In this document: positions 12,143 through 22,486 of the stretch, piece after piece
Position numbering within the stretch: the stretch's first letter is position 1
Layout of the letters: every line of letters begins with the position of its first letter
Assembly: GCA_011037195.1 (NCBI GenBank)
Contig: JAAEAF010014368.1
Coordinates: 217,560-281,559, forward strand
Length of the DNA: 64,000 nucleotides
Direction of reading: 5' to 3'
DNA from: Triatoma infestans
Taxonomy: Eukaryota > Arthropoda > Insecta > Hemiptera > Reduviidae
Position numbers and translations under genes: made by a program
The notes under the pieces: model-generated
What the model was told of the DNA's origin: nothing
The model's database searches: none
The model's input: the letters and a program-made list of their open reading frames with translations, nothing else

Positions 12143-12161
12143 ATAGGAATTTATGTGTGTA

Positions 12162-12527
12162 TGTAGTGGTCTTAGTGAACTACTGAACCCCCACCACTCA
12201 TCCACTCTAGCGGAGAGAAACAGCCCCTCTCGCACAGAGAGGAGAGGTTCGGCCAGTGGATATATATATATGAGAGAGAGACAGTCAAGGATTATTCTGT
12301 TCAATTCAGTCTTACACGTCAGACATCATTCTGTTAATTCACACTCCGTACATATCGTTTAGCCACGTGAGTCTGTCAGTTCAGTTAGGTTCTAAACTCT
12401 AAAGTGTAAAGTCTTTGGTATACAGTCATATACATATATACTTATATCAATTATATATCTTAAGCCAAATCTTAAGGTGGTTATCTATCATCATCAACAA
12501 CCAACATCTCCTCACAACACCCTTACA
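12162..12527 (+). repeat. solo LTR, family C
   Basis: A 366-bp segment starts TGTAGTGG and ends CCCTTACA, exactly flanked by TGTA on both sides (12158-12161, 12528-12531). A TATA-like run lies at 12259-12271 (GATATATATATATG), followed by a stretch rich in TCAGTT/CAGTC motifs, fitting a U3-R-U5 layout. No other copy occurs in the window, so the LTR call rests on the TG..CA ends plus the duplication. Confidence 0.7.
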
Positions 12528-12537
12528 TGTAGAACAT

Positions 12538-12960
12538 TAAAGAAAATCGTTGGAGCCATTTTCAAGAAAATCATTAAAAAATGAAAAAAAAATAATCATT
12601 CAGTAAAGCCTGGATTTAGTAGAAGTGATTTCATTCTAGTCCAGAAGAAAGCGCCACTAAATTGAACCAATCCCATACAATATTTGAGATATATTCACAG
12701 AAATTCAATACCCTCAATTCCAAAAAAACTGAAATAGAACTATTCAGTAAGTCGCACTTCAGGTTGATGATTTAACACGAAACCATCTTGTCAAATGCGG
12801 AATACCAAATTTGAGCTTTCTTTAATTTTTCGTTTTTAAAATGTGTTTTTCAAACGCACGCACACACACACATACACACTATTCGCTGAAAAAAATATTT
12901 TTAGCACTCAGTATACCTCGATACATGAATTTTCGGTGAACACTCAATTTCAGAAAATTT
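12538..12960 (-). repeat. diverged copy of modular repeat RPT-1
   Basis: It shows RPT-1 landmarks in minus orientation: 'AAGAAAATCGTTGGAGCCATTTT', 'AGTAAGTCGCACTTC', the CA-rich tract near 12856-12885 and the 'ACTATTCGCTGAAAAA' block corresponding to 'TTTTTAGCGAATGGT' in the copy at 13435. Confidence 0.6.
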
Positions 12961-13434
12961 AAAATGAAGGAAAATGAAAAAAAAAACAAAAAACAAACAA
13001 ACATGGTTATTAAAGATAATTAAAATTAAGAAGAAACAAATGAAACAGAGCAAATGAATTTTGTTAATGAAATGTAAATAACGTTAATTAAATAGACTAA
13101 TTATATACTGAGTCTGCTTTACCAATTAGAAAAATAAATAATAAATAAATTGCCACAGAATATGTATTATATATATAAAAGAAAATTTATGTACTTTTAT
13201 ATGAAATACAATGCATTTTAATTTTAAATGTACTTAATAGAACTACATTAAATTTATGCATAGATTTTAGGTCTAAAAGTAGTTGTGAGATGCAAGGCTC
13301 ATTTTGACTCAGCTATTCATAGATTTCGAAACAGGTGTAATAACTAATTTGATGGTACTAAAAACTGCACATAACATTGCGTCCGAATTTGGATTAATTT
13401 CTTTTTTCCTTTCTTTTAAGAGTATTTATATTCT

Positions 13435-14430
13435 TTTTTACTGTCTCTTACTCCTAGTAAGAGGAAGTATTGTATTCATGTCAAAATTTCGATATCGAGT
13501 TTTCATCAGAAATATCCGTTTTGAGATCCCCTGAGTCCAAAAAAGTGATTTTTAGCGAATGGTCTGTGTGTATGTGTGTGTATGAGAATAGCATACATAG
13601 CTCAAAACTGAAAACCCGTAGAAAGTTGAATCCGTTTAGGTATCACCATGGGATCTGACAGTACGTTAACTATCACAATTCCTCAGCCGGAAGTACCACT
13701 TTACTAGTTGTTTTTTTTTACGTTTTTGCGATTTTCTCAAAAAATGGGTCCGACGATTTTCTTTAAACTTGGTGCATCAACTACATATACAAAGAGCTAC
13801 AACTTTTATTTGAAACATTTCTCCGGGGAAATTCATTTAAGGGCACTTCCAGGGGAGGGGTGGGGTTAGGTTTTCAACTAAAGTGCTATTACAGTTTATT
13901 AGACAATTCTGCCTTCTTAATAATGTTAATTAAAATTAAATATGTTGTTGAAATTCCGAGTTTGAAAAAATCGGATAACCGGAAGTGGTTTTAATTACCA
14001 CTTTAGTAAATGATTTTTTCACTTTTTCTCGATTTTCTCAAAAATGGCCCCGACGATTTTCTGGAAACTTCGTATGTAAACTAAACATGCGAAGATCTAT
14101 ATCTTTTATTTAAAACTTTTCTCTGGGAAAATTCATTTAAGGGCACTTTTAGGGGAGGGTTGGGGTTACAGCTGCCTCTAAATTGGTATCATAGTTGATT
14201 ATACAATTTCATCATTCAAACAAAATTCATTAAAAATAAATAATGTCCAAAATTCCCAGTTTTAAGAAAATTGGTAAACAGGAAGTGCGCTTTTACTGAA
14301 GTGTTTTTTCAATTTTCGACGAATTTCGTTAAAGTTGGTACACAAACTATAACATTTGTCAATTATAATTTTGATAACAGGAGTAAGAGAAAGTTGTGTG
14401 AGTGTTTCACGCCAGATTTTTTTTTTTTTT
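13435..14430 (+). repeat. modular repeat RPT-1, near-complete copy
   Basis: The head module (13435-13700) begins CTTACTCCTAGTAAGAGG and includes a TG-rich tract. Two tandem units follow with the same landmark (ATTCATTTAAGGGCAC) at 13831 and 14131, exactly 300 bp apart; each unit ends near 'CCGAGTTTGAAAAA...CCGGAAGTG'. The tail ends AGTAAGAGAAAGTTGTGTGAGTG before a poly(T) run. Other copies in the window have the same order. No protein-coding capacity is conserved between copies, so the frames within it are incidental. Confidence 0.8.
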
Positions 14431-14439
14431 AATAAAGAC

Positions 14440-15260
14440 TTCATTTATTTTATTTACAAACGTTTGTTTGAAGATTTCCGAAGAGAAACCAAAATCTCTA
14501 ATGTGGAATCACATATAATAATAGTGAACTCTGAGGATAAACTGCCTGGCACACATATAAAACTCCTGGCAAAACTATACAAAAATGTCTGGCAGCTTTT
14601 AAGCAACGGTTTTTTTTCAATCCGATTCCTTGATATATCAAGAAAAGATTATAAGCTGCATAAATTAATTTACAGAAAATTGTGGGGTGAAACCATATGT
14701 ACTCCGTGATATCCCAAATCTCGTATAAAACATTTAAAGCATAAAAAGTCTGTTCGGCCGACAATAATAAAAAATGTAGTTGTACTTCCTTCATGACTCT
14801 TTCGGAGATAATGGCAACAGTAGAAGACGAACAATATGCATGCAGTCATGAAAAGAGCCGCTCAAGAATAGAGATCAAAACTCTTCTATGGAAGTTTCCA
14901 ACTATGCTGGACGGCAAGTCCGTACAAGAAAAAAGAGCCCTGTAGGCTGGCTCGAAGAAGGCCGACTGTTTGTAGAAACTAAGGGTTTTATAAAATAAAA
15001 GGTGATGAAGATTATGCGAATTTTATACGTATATTAACTGTAGAAAGAGACAGTGTCATGCAAGAATGTTTCCCAGATTTTATTATGTCAGTATAACTCG
15101 CCAAATTTTAGGCACATAGCCCCCCCCTATTCAGTCGTTGGTCTGTATAAAGGATGAATGTTATATAATAGCTACTACCTGCTCTCTTTTACCACCTTGA
15201 TCATGTTCAATTTGATTTTGCTTGAAAATAAATAGCTAATAATTGTGGTAGTTTTATGTT
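14440..15260. other. possible coding relic, unassigned
   Basis: The composition of 14760-15110 is less AT-rich than its surroundings and one frame near 14985-15095 stays open (reads GFYKIKGDEDYANFIRIL), which looks protein-like. I cannot assign it to a family. Stop codons interrupt it upstream. It may be the remains of a transposon gene. Confidence 0.3.
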
Positions 15261-15370
15261 ATTTATTTTTTTTTTGTTTATTTAGAAATTTACAATCTGT
15301 ATTACATAAATACAATGAGTAAATAGGTTGTTGAATAATGAAACTATAGCTGTGAGAAGGTAGGAGGAGA

Positions 15371-15810
15371 GAAACTACCCAGCGGTAACACTCTCTATGG
15401 AATACCAGTAGCACTGATCAGTCCCGAAGGAAATCTCAAACGGCGAAGTGGATTGTCAGGAATAGTAGTAGAGGCTAGAGATTGTACAAAGCAATTAGAG
15501 CAAAGGAAGTGAGTAGTATGGAGTTTATGATATTTTGCCTTGGCAAGTTGTTGTACTAAAGAAATGTTGAGGTCATTACTCATTACAGAGCGTAAGGTTT
15601 AAGACGTAGAAAGGAGCATCAACTATCTGTTGAAGTAACTTAGATTGGAATGTCTGAATGGTACGTAAGTTTATAGATTTAGCTGAACCCCACAATTCAA
15701 GTCCGTAAGTCCAAATTGGTTTGATTATAGAAATATATATCAGTCTTTTGAGTTCTGTAGGTAATTTGGATTGTATTCCGATAAGTCTGTAAAAAAGTTT
15801 GGCCCTTTTA
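15371..15810 (-). pseudogene. jockey-type LINE, RT C-terminal fragment
   Basis: On the minus strand 15805-15600 reads RLIGIQSKLP..LKRLIYISIIKPIWTYG.ELWGSAKS, then IQTFQSKLLQQIVDAPFYV. This is the region just after the RT palm in jockey-clade ORF2 (KPIWTYGIQLWG, FQSK.LR.I.NAPWYV). After a frame change near 15590, 15583-15395 continues DLNISLVQQLAKAKYHKL...NPLRRL, the usual C-terminus of this clade. A T-rich stretch at 15260-15285 is the likely poly(A) tail. It is 5' truncated and frameshifted, hence dead. Confidence 0.8.
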
Positions 15811-16600
15811 GGGTAGTTTTATATAGTTTTTTTATTTCACTATATATTTTTTTTAACAATAGTTTTCCATTTTAATTTATTGTAAATGTAATATAATATA
15901 ATGTAATATAATATAATTTGGAACGAGTTGAACATTTCTATCTGATCTATTAATTAACTGTATAAATATAATAACTTCTGATTATAATGAATGAATTTTT
16001 TAGGATTACTATAATTGTTAAAGCTTGATAGCGTGACGACTAAAAATAATAATTTAATATTCTAGTAAATAATTTAACAGAAATATACCGAATTTATGAC
16101 AAATAAACAAAAACTAGAAATAAAAGAAGGCTGATCAAAGAAGAAGCTTATTTGGAAAATAAACATAGGTGATAAATTGTTTGAGTATAGAATGTGACAG
16201 GTCACAGCAGAGGGTTTGTAGATGAAGCAGACATATGCGAACAATGCTGTTCAGTGGAGACGTTCCACCTTTAGTAAGACATAACCGGCTTTCCGTCATA
16301 AAAAATATAACTTGTTTCAATTTTGTTAAAGGAAAAAAAAAATCATATTTGTTCTTTGTCTTGTAAAAAGAAATTCATGCTTTAAAATTTTTATTAAATA
16401 ATATATTTTTTATTTGTTATTATTCATTAAATCATGAATAATTGATGTTTTAATTTTAATAGAGATGGGTAACATTCAATTATAGATGTATAATACAAAT
16501 GTCAAGTGAATTCCTCAGTCAGTTATATATTATTTCTGTTCCCTTTTTGGAACCAGCTTTTGAAAAATTAAATATTAGAGTTTTATAATGGAGTTGATGA

Positions 16601-17418
16601 TATAGTGGAATCAATTGTCGGATGTATCGGATCCCATCGCTGCCGCCAGATGTAGTGGAATCAATTGTCGGAAGTATCGGATCCCACCGCTGCCACCATA
16701 TGTAGTGGAATCAATTGTCGTGATTCCTGAGGTATGAAGTTAGATGTCTTGAAGAGGGATTTATTAGGCGGAAGTTAGTTTAGAGAGTTATTGCTTGAAT
16801 TACTAACAATGAATTTATAAAAATAGAATATATTTTAACAATAATTTGAATGAGCCTAATGGTAACTACAATTAATATAATTTGATAAAAGTAAATAAGT
16901 AATTTTAAGAGTTAAATAACACATAATTTAAAATGATTATAATAAATAAACTAATATGCACAACTATGAAAATAATTATAAGTAAAACCTTGTATAGGGG
17001 CGCGCTCGGAACTCAAGTATAACTGCTGCTGTAAATGATACTGATATAATAATGTGGCTACTCGTATAATGATGAATGATTTAATGATACCCTCTTCCAG
17101 TTGAGCGAAGTTTATATTAGTATTACTCACATACTGTCAAGTGTGTAAGTAAGTTCTCACACTGAGACATCTCTAGTAGCGTGCGACCTTGGTTAGGTCG
17201 GCGACCAGTGATTCAGATCAGTGGCCAGATTTGGTCGCCCATCCATCGGCGACTTTTAAAGACCAGGTCGCTTCTGTTCAATAGACAGGGCTTTATCGGA
17301 GCTTGTCTTTGATACCTTTGTATTGAAAAGGCAGCGGCCGGCTGTGGGGCCACTAGTTATAAATTATTCTTTCCTTTTTTATATTTTCTGAAGGCTTTGA
17401 CATTGCTATTTCATTACA
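16601..17418 (-). repeat. solo LTR, family B, with 50-bp tandem repeat
   Basis: The reverse complement starts TGTAATGAAATAGC and ends CCACTATA (a one-base departure from CCACTACA), flanked by ATGA on both sides (16597-16600, 17419-17422). It aligns with the solo LTR at 43132-43944 over several blocks: 'TTATAACTAGTGG', a TATAAAC-like promoter near 17110, 'GACGCGCTC'-type and 'GGCGCGCTC' blocks. At its 3' end (low coordinates) it carries 2.4 tandem copies of a 50-bp unit that the other copy lacks. Confidence 0.75.
16603..16720 (+). repeat. 50-bp tandem repeat, 2.4 copies
   Basis: Units at 16603-16652, 16653-16702 and a partial one at 16703-16720 start TAGTGGAATCAATTGTCG and contain TATCGGATCCCA. 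The period is exactly 50 bp with few mismatches. The repeat duplicates the end of LTR family B. Confidence 0.9.
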
Positions 17419-17422
17419 ATGA

Positions 17423-18026
17423 GGAGGGAAATTGGGATTGATTAATTAGACGAGATATGAAGACACTGTTATAATATAGCTATAAGCTTACACAACTGCA
17501 CTGGACTTGTAATGATTTTATAGAATAAAGGGTTAGAGTAGAGTTATGACACGATGCGATGTATATGGTTGAATATGATAGCTAGATGTCTAGATCTCTC
17601 ACTGGCTTATATACAGGTTCTCCCCACTGTAGCCTGCTTAAGTCAGAGAGCACTAGAGAGAGTCTGTTTTCTCTCGGTCGGGCATGTGTTTTCTCTCTTG
17701 CAGTTTACAAATTGATAATGTAAGATCTTCGAATTCAGGGTTCTATTCTACCGATGAATTCCTACAGCTACAGTTAAGAGCGAATATTAATAGCGATTAG
17801 TGGAAAACGCGGCGTGCTTACTACAAGATCCCCAACAAATATCGCGGTCTTGCAAGCCTTGGCCATTCAAGAACTGTTGTGCTAAGGATGGTAGAATGAA
17901 GTACTGTTGTGGTTATTAATGTAGAATGAAGTACATCTTATATAATATATATTTACCTATATCATTAATTAGATAGTTAATTGATTTAAAAGATTACATT
18001 TCTATAATAATATTAATTATCAATTT
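17423..18026. other. unassigned interval
   Basis: Moderately AT-rich. A short direct repeat (GTAGAATGAAGTAC at about 17891 and 17930) is the only structure noticed. Confidence 0.4.
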
Positions 18027-18262
18027 TTAGTTTTTTTTTTAATTTAAGGCGCATCAACATCTATGATCATTGGCGCATGGAGCCTTCTCAGTGCACTGCC
18101 GGCCTCTGGACAGTGTTCTCTCTTTACAGACAACACTGTCCATCACCGGCCAGCTGTAGAGGCTCCTAGGAAGAAAAAATCCTAGAGTAGCAGAGCTGGA
18201 CTCGAACCTGGATCCTCCGCAAGGGAGTCCAGTACGCTAACCATTTAGCTTTTAGTTACTTA
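18027..18262 (-). repeat. tRNA-derived SINE (SINE1), 5' end damaged
   Basis: On the minus strand a tRNA-like head (A box remnant, B box GGTTCGAGTCC) is followed by a body shared with copies at 33998-34235 and 53433-53675 ('AGGAGCCTCTACAGCTG', 'GGCCGGCAGTGCACTGAGAAG', 'GATGTTGATGCGCC') and by AATT/poly(A). The A-box end is altered. It lies in the order expected for a pol III-transcribed SINE and cannot be a working tRNA gene. Confidence 0.8.
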
Positions 18263-18804
18263 GTTACTTTTTAGTTTAACAATATGGGAAACAACTGATG
18301 AAATCTAATAGTATTGATAAAAAAAAAAAATAATAATATTAATTGTAAGTTCTAATTGCAATTATTATTTAATACTAGCAAAATATGAAGTCCAATTAAT
18401 TGTAATTAAATTAAAACATGTAAATCAAATGTATCAAGTTAAAATTGTCTAAAAGGATAAATTAAATCCAGACTATTGCAACCTAAAATAATAACTGAAT
18501 ATGAGTAATGTTGTGGGCAAAGTGGTTTCTAAATTTACTAAGGAGAGTAAAAGGAGATTTCAGAAAATGGTATCTTAATTATTTACTTGGATTTCATTTT
18601 CAATGAAAGATAATCACCGCAAGGAATTATAAAGCGGTTACAATTAGGAAGTGTTCTGCATTGGTAGTTTCTGGAATTGATTTATATGTCCGGATAATAA
18701 TTAAATTTTGGACCATAAAAATTAGTGGAGATTGAGGAAGCTTATCGGTTTGAACAATTGCAAAATAGAGTTTAAACAATTAAATGTTTCCTGGTAATGC
18801 CAAG
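18263..18804. other. unassigned interval
   Basis: AT-rich with a poly(A) run near 18320. No feature was recognised. Confidence 0.4.
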
Positions 18805-18818
18805 TAATAACTTTATAG

Positions 18819-19040
18819 AAAATGTGGCTGGGTTTCACTTTGTCATGAAACACACACATGTAGTAACATAACCTTATAAACTTCCCACATACATACAACC
18901 AACAATGTGAGTCTACAGAAACATTTATTTGATGTGAACTCTCTTCACGAATTTGGTGAATTTGCTCTGACGATGGATGAATATCCGAAACCGGTCAGGA
19001 ACATAACTAATATGCATGCTACGACGGATAAAATACCGGA
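18819..19040 (+). mobile_element. element H1 with hammerhead-like motif and 14-bp target duplication
   Basis: TAATAACTTTATAG occurs on both sides (18805-18818 and 19041-19054). Near its 3' end is CTGACGA (18967-18973), a hairpin GGAT-gaat-ATCC (18975-18986), GAAA (18987-18990) and ACCGGT (18990-18995). Related copies lie at 27975-28135, 29030-29165 (minus) and 29232-29420. It has no ORF. The order CTGANGA / stem / GAAA matches the hammerhead ribozyme core, although stem I pairing looks weak here. Confidence 0.65.
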
Positions 19041-19054
19041 TAATAACTTTATAG

Positions 19055-19706
19055 TTTATTAAGTAAGCAATTACTAACATTATGCCGTAGACACTACCTT
19101 TGCAAATAAGAATAATCCTTTTATTAGCCTCAAGAATCTTTTATTATTTAATCATGATCAACCTTTAATGACCTTTAATTGATAATTATCAAATGTTTGA
19201 AACTGCATAAAATATATAGTAGGTTATATGAAAAATTGTGTCAGTAGTATGTAAACATTTTAACATTCCTCTTACGATTACAGTACGAACTAATTCTACA
19301 GCTTCGATCAAAGTGACGAATCGTACCTAATTAAGATTTTTCCAAACTCGTTTGTGACTTTTTTTTGGAACCAACATTGAACATACCGTTCACTAAGTAG
19401 CTTTTTCCTTTTTCCGGGTGAGGTCATTATTTTTAATGTAAAATCATTAGGATATCCTAGTACACAGTGTTGCTGAAGAAGTTACTTAAATCGAGACTGA
19501 ACAGTAAGGACAGAATTATGTTTTCTTAATATTTCTTTAGTATTCTGCTCCTGAATTTTTTTTATATTGTCACCTTGCCGGCCACTAGAGGGGCGTTAGA
19601 GATAGGGCAAGTGGTGGTCTGGCACTGTTTCTTAAATAAATAAAAAATAAGTAAAAAAATGGATATTAGTAACAATTATTGGTTCAATTTTTTTTTTTTT
19701 ATTTAG
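19055..19706. other. unassigned interval
   Basis: AT-rich, with the insertion target of the LTR retrotransposon (GTTA, 19707-19710) at its end. No other feature was recognised. Confidence 0.4.
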
Positions 19707-19710
19707 GTTA

Positions 19711-20156
19711 TGTGATGGATGCAAGAAACTTGAAATAATATTAAATTTTAAATAAATCTAAATTATCAAAATAAGTTGCAAAAGGACAGCCAGGTAATAC
19801 CATTACAGTTACTCGTACGGTTCAAGAACAATTAAGGCATTGTACTGTATTACCCCTTCTTCTCACAGGGGAGGAATTGAAACAAAGAGAAGAGATATTT
19901 TAAGACAGACTCGTTCTAGCTACCAAAGTGAAAACATCAGTGCCAGTTTCACAATATATTTAAATAAGCTTATAATAATCAATTAACTTGTAGTTATTAT
20001 TTGAAAGATTATATTATTATATAAAACAGTGGTGACTTCTCAATTATTACTAAACTTCATTCTCTTTTAAAATTACAAACTTATAAGCCCTTTTCACTAA
20101 AACGCTCGTGCTACACACTACCACTACTAAATACAACTCCACACCATTACATTACA
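19711..20156 (+). repeat. 5' LTR (446 bp)
   Basis: It starts TGTGATGG and ends ATTACA. A TATA box candidate TATATAAAA lies at 20018-20026, so the RNA would start shortly after it. A hairpin-forming CCCCTTCTTCTCACAGGGG lies mid-LTR and is shared with three of the solo LTRs. The left edge abuts GTTA. Confidence 0.95.
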
Positions 20157-20157
20157 T

Positions 20158-20175
20158 TGGTGCCAGCTGTTTGGG
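20158..20175 (+). promoter_or_regulatory. primer binding site
   Basis: TGGTGCCAGCTGTTTGGG begins two bases after the 5' LTR. It starts with TGG, complementary to the CCA end of a tRNA. Which tRNA it pairs with cannot be decided without the host tRNA set. Confidence 0.7.
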
Positions 20176-20390
20176 ATATTTTCAACGAGAATCCACAAAT
20201 TTACAAGTACGTAAAAATTTCAATTTCATAATTAAGCAAATTATCCATAAGATAATTTGATTGTTTTTTAATTATTTTTTCAGCGGAAATATCTTCAATA
20301 TTTCCCATTATTGAATTTTCTAGTGAATTTCATTTTTAAATTTTTGTAATTGTACCACTTGTACCTCAATCCCTTTCGAATTTTGAATTT

Positions 20391-21707
20391 ATGAGTGTAC
20401 TTAATAGATCCCAAATTATAAAGATATTACGCGATAATAACCTTTCTGTTGGAGGCAATTTACTCCAATTACGTAGACGTCTTGAAAAATATAATCTTTC
20501 CCCAAGTAATTTATTCAATTCCAAAATGTATAAGATAAATGGACAAGACATGGGAATCGACGCTGCTGTAGAATATTTACTTGCGCAGCAGCAATTAGCA
20601 AATCCTCCAATTAATAATCAACCTAGTCCCTTAAGGAATTTGCAATTAATCAATAGCTTACCTACTTTCGATGGCGAAAATTCAGCCAAAGTGTCCGATT
20701 TCCTAGACCAAATTAGCCATTGTGCTAGTCTTTCTGGCTGGGACGACGCTGCCAAATTAGAAATATTAGCACTTAGACTCTCAGGGTCTGCAAAAATCTT
20801 TTACGACACCCAGAAAGCGGAATTACAACGCCAGGGTACAAATATAACGTATCCTCTAATTTCTGAGCGACTTCTAGCCCGATTTCGTAAGGAGAAAACA
20901 CCCCTAGTCCTCTTACAACAGATGACTAATATTCAGTCCTTGCCCACTGAGTCTCCTGAAACATTCGCGGATAGGATTAGACATATCCAATCCGCCATTC
21001 ATTTAAAAGCTCAAGCTAACCCACTCGAGGCCTTACAAGCAATTCTAGATAAACTGGCCACTGATGCATTCTTGAAGTCACTTCCTCAACCGCTTCGTAA
21101 TGAGGTGCGTACGAAGCTACCTCAAAAATTAGATGAAGCACTTTCCTATGCCAATGCCCTAAAAGAAGTTCAGGCTTCTGAAACAAACCCCACAGTTTTC
21201 GCTGTAACTTCGAAAAATTCTAATCGTACACCTCCATCTCCTTGTCGTTACTGTGGACAAATGCATTTCCACAGAGAATGCCCGCATCGTAATAAAAGTC
21301 AAAAGCCACAATTAAAACCAACTACCACTTGTAGAGTATTTAATGTAATAAAGAACAGACCTTGTCGCCATTGTTCTGGTCCACATTTTGACGTGGACTG
21401 CATCAACAAATTCAGACCAAAACCTCGTACTAACTTTGGCAAAATGCCTAAGAAATTTAATATTCCTCAAAACCTTAATCACAGAGGTAATAATCGTAAT
21501 AATAATAATCAATATTATAGTAATAATCATAGTCCTCGAATTAATTCAAACAATTCGCGATTTAACCCTTATTCAGATAGACCCCAGTATAGTCATAATA
21601 ATAATAATGGTAGCAATAACCTCCAAAATAGGCCCACTTGCCAATTTTGTTCTAAATTTGGACATACGGCTCGAACATGTTTCCAGATACAGCCAAAAAA
21701 CGGTTAA
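20391..21707 (+). CDS. gag: Gag polyprotein with SAP-like N-terminus and three zinc knuckles
   Basis: A 438-residue structural protein that would form the virus-like particle and bind the element RNA. Residues about 5-34 (SQIIKILRDNN...LLQLRRRL) resemble a SAP DNA-binding motif, which is unusual for this position. Residues about 80-260 look like a retrotransposon capsid (LPTFDGENSAKVSDFLDQI). The nucleocapsid has CX2CX3HX4C knuckles at about 285 and 325, and a CX2CX4HX4C knuckle at 417, with Asn-rich low-complexity sequence between the last two. The start is the first ATG after a 234-nt leader. The stop at 21705 lies four bases past a slippery site feeding protease. The frame is intact. Confidence 0.93.
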   Translation: MSVLNRSQIIKILRDNNLSVGGNLLQLRRRLEKYNLSPSNLFNSKMYKINGQDMGIDAAVEYLLAQQQLANPPINNQPSPLRNLQLINSLPTFDGENSAKVSDFLDQISHCASLSGWDDAAKLEILALRLSGSAKIFYDTQKAELQRQGTNITYPLISERLLARFRKEKTPLVLLQQMTNIQSLPTESPETFADRIRHIQSAIHLKAQANPLEALQAILDKLATDAFLKSLPQPLRNEVRTKLPQKLDEALSYANALKEVQASETNPTVFAVTSKNSNRTPPSPCRYCGQMHFHRECPHRNKSQKPQLKPTTTCRVFNVIKNRPCRHCSGPHFDVDCINKFRPKPRTNFGKMPKKFNIPQNLNHRGNNRNNNNQYYSNNHSPRINSNNSRFNPYSDRPQYSHNNNNGSNNLQNRPTCQFCSKFGHTARTCFQIQPKNG

Positions 21708-22486
21708 GCCCACAGCCGCTCTCACGAACGGCTGATGTTATGACCTTAGCTCTCATACCTGCTTTCACCAATTCTGATAATTTGTTAGTAAATTTAAGAA
21801 TTGGCAAAAAATTTATTCGTGCCCTTGTAGACACTGGAGCTAGCCACAGCCTAGTGGATTCCAGTTTTTGTCGAAATAAGAACCTTCAGCATTCCAACAT
21901 TATTTTAAAATCTCTGACTAACCAAGTAATACCTAATTATGGCATCACGTCCCTTCATTTGCATGCGGACAATGTCGAAAATTCCAATTTTTCTGGCGAA
22001 TTCATAGTTTCGCAATTAAAAGGCAATTTCCAATTAATACTTGGTAGAGATGTCCTTACATTAAATAGGGCAATTATTAATTTGCGCACACGTACACTAA
22101 CACTCAATAAATTCAACATTCCATTTTCAAATAGTGCTCAAACGCACCAAATCAATTCGATTCAACAGCTACCCTTACCCAAAACCCTGCAGCTTCGCCA
22201 CAAAATTATAGTGCCACCTCGCGCACACATAATACAAACACATACACTATATACAAAAATTCCTCTCGACACACAAATTCTGCTTACACAACACAATTCC
22301 TTACCTACGGGTCTCTACATGCCCAATTCTATCGTACATATTGCTAACAACACATGCACCATCAACCTTATAAACACTACCTCACACGAAATTGCTATTC
22401 AAAAACACTTTCCAATCGCTCATATCGAATACGATTTTGAAACAGACTTACAGACTAAACGCAGTACAATCTGCCAATCAAACTAA
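21677..22486 (+). CDS. pol: Pol part 1: retropepsin (protease), entered by -1 frameshift
   Basis: This frame is -1 relative to gag, so the true entry is by frameshifting at 21695-21701; the in-frame ATG at 21677 is probably not used. The aspartic protease active site ALVDTGASHSLVD has its Asp at residue 52 of this frame, and the C-terminal ILGRDVL block is at about 121-127. It would cleave the Gag-Pol precursor. The frame runs on through a linker and stops at 22486 without reaching RT. RT continues in a different frame, so one base has been gained or lost between about 22392 and 22486. Confidence 0.88.
   Translation: MFPDTAKKRLSPQPLSRTADVMTLALIPAFTNSDNLLVNLRIGKKFIRALVDTGASHSLVDSSFCRNKNLQHSNIILKSLTNQVIPNYGITSLHLHADNVENSNFSGEFIVSQLKGNFQLILGRDVLTLNRAIINLRTRTLTLNKFNIPFSNSAQTHQINSIQQLPLPKTLQLRHKIIVPPRAHIIQTHTLYTKIPLDTQILLTQHNSLPTGLYMPNSIVHIANNTCTINLINTTSHEIAIQKHFPIAHIEYDFETDLQTKRSTICQSN
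21695..21734 (+). promoter_or_regulatory. -1 programmed ribosomal frameshift signal
   Basis: The heptamer A AAA AAC (21695-21701) sits in the gag frame exactly as X XXY YYZ. It is four nucleotides before the gag stop (TAA at 21705). Eleven bases further on, CAGCCG (21713-21718) can pair with CGGCTG (21729-21734) over a 10-nt loop. Slippery site, spacer and stem match the classical retroviral -1 design. Confidence 0.85.

Noticed and set aside
12153..12362. 69-residue frame
   Set aside because: It overlaps the promoter region of the family C solo LTR; no protein features.
13304..14709. Several open frames around and inside RPT-1
   Set aside because: Frames are not conserved between RPT-1 copies and match the repeat's DNA pattern only.
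22392..22486. A second programmed frameshift between protease and RT
   Set aside because: No slippery site of known type was seen in the overlap, and such a site is not usual within pol; a plain indel is simpler, though other copies should be compared.
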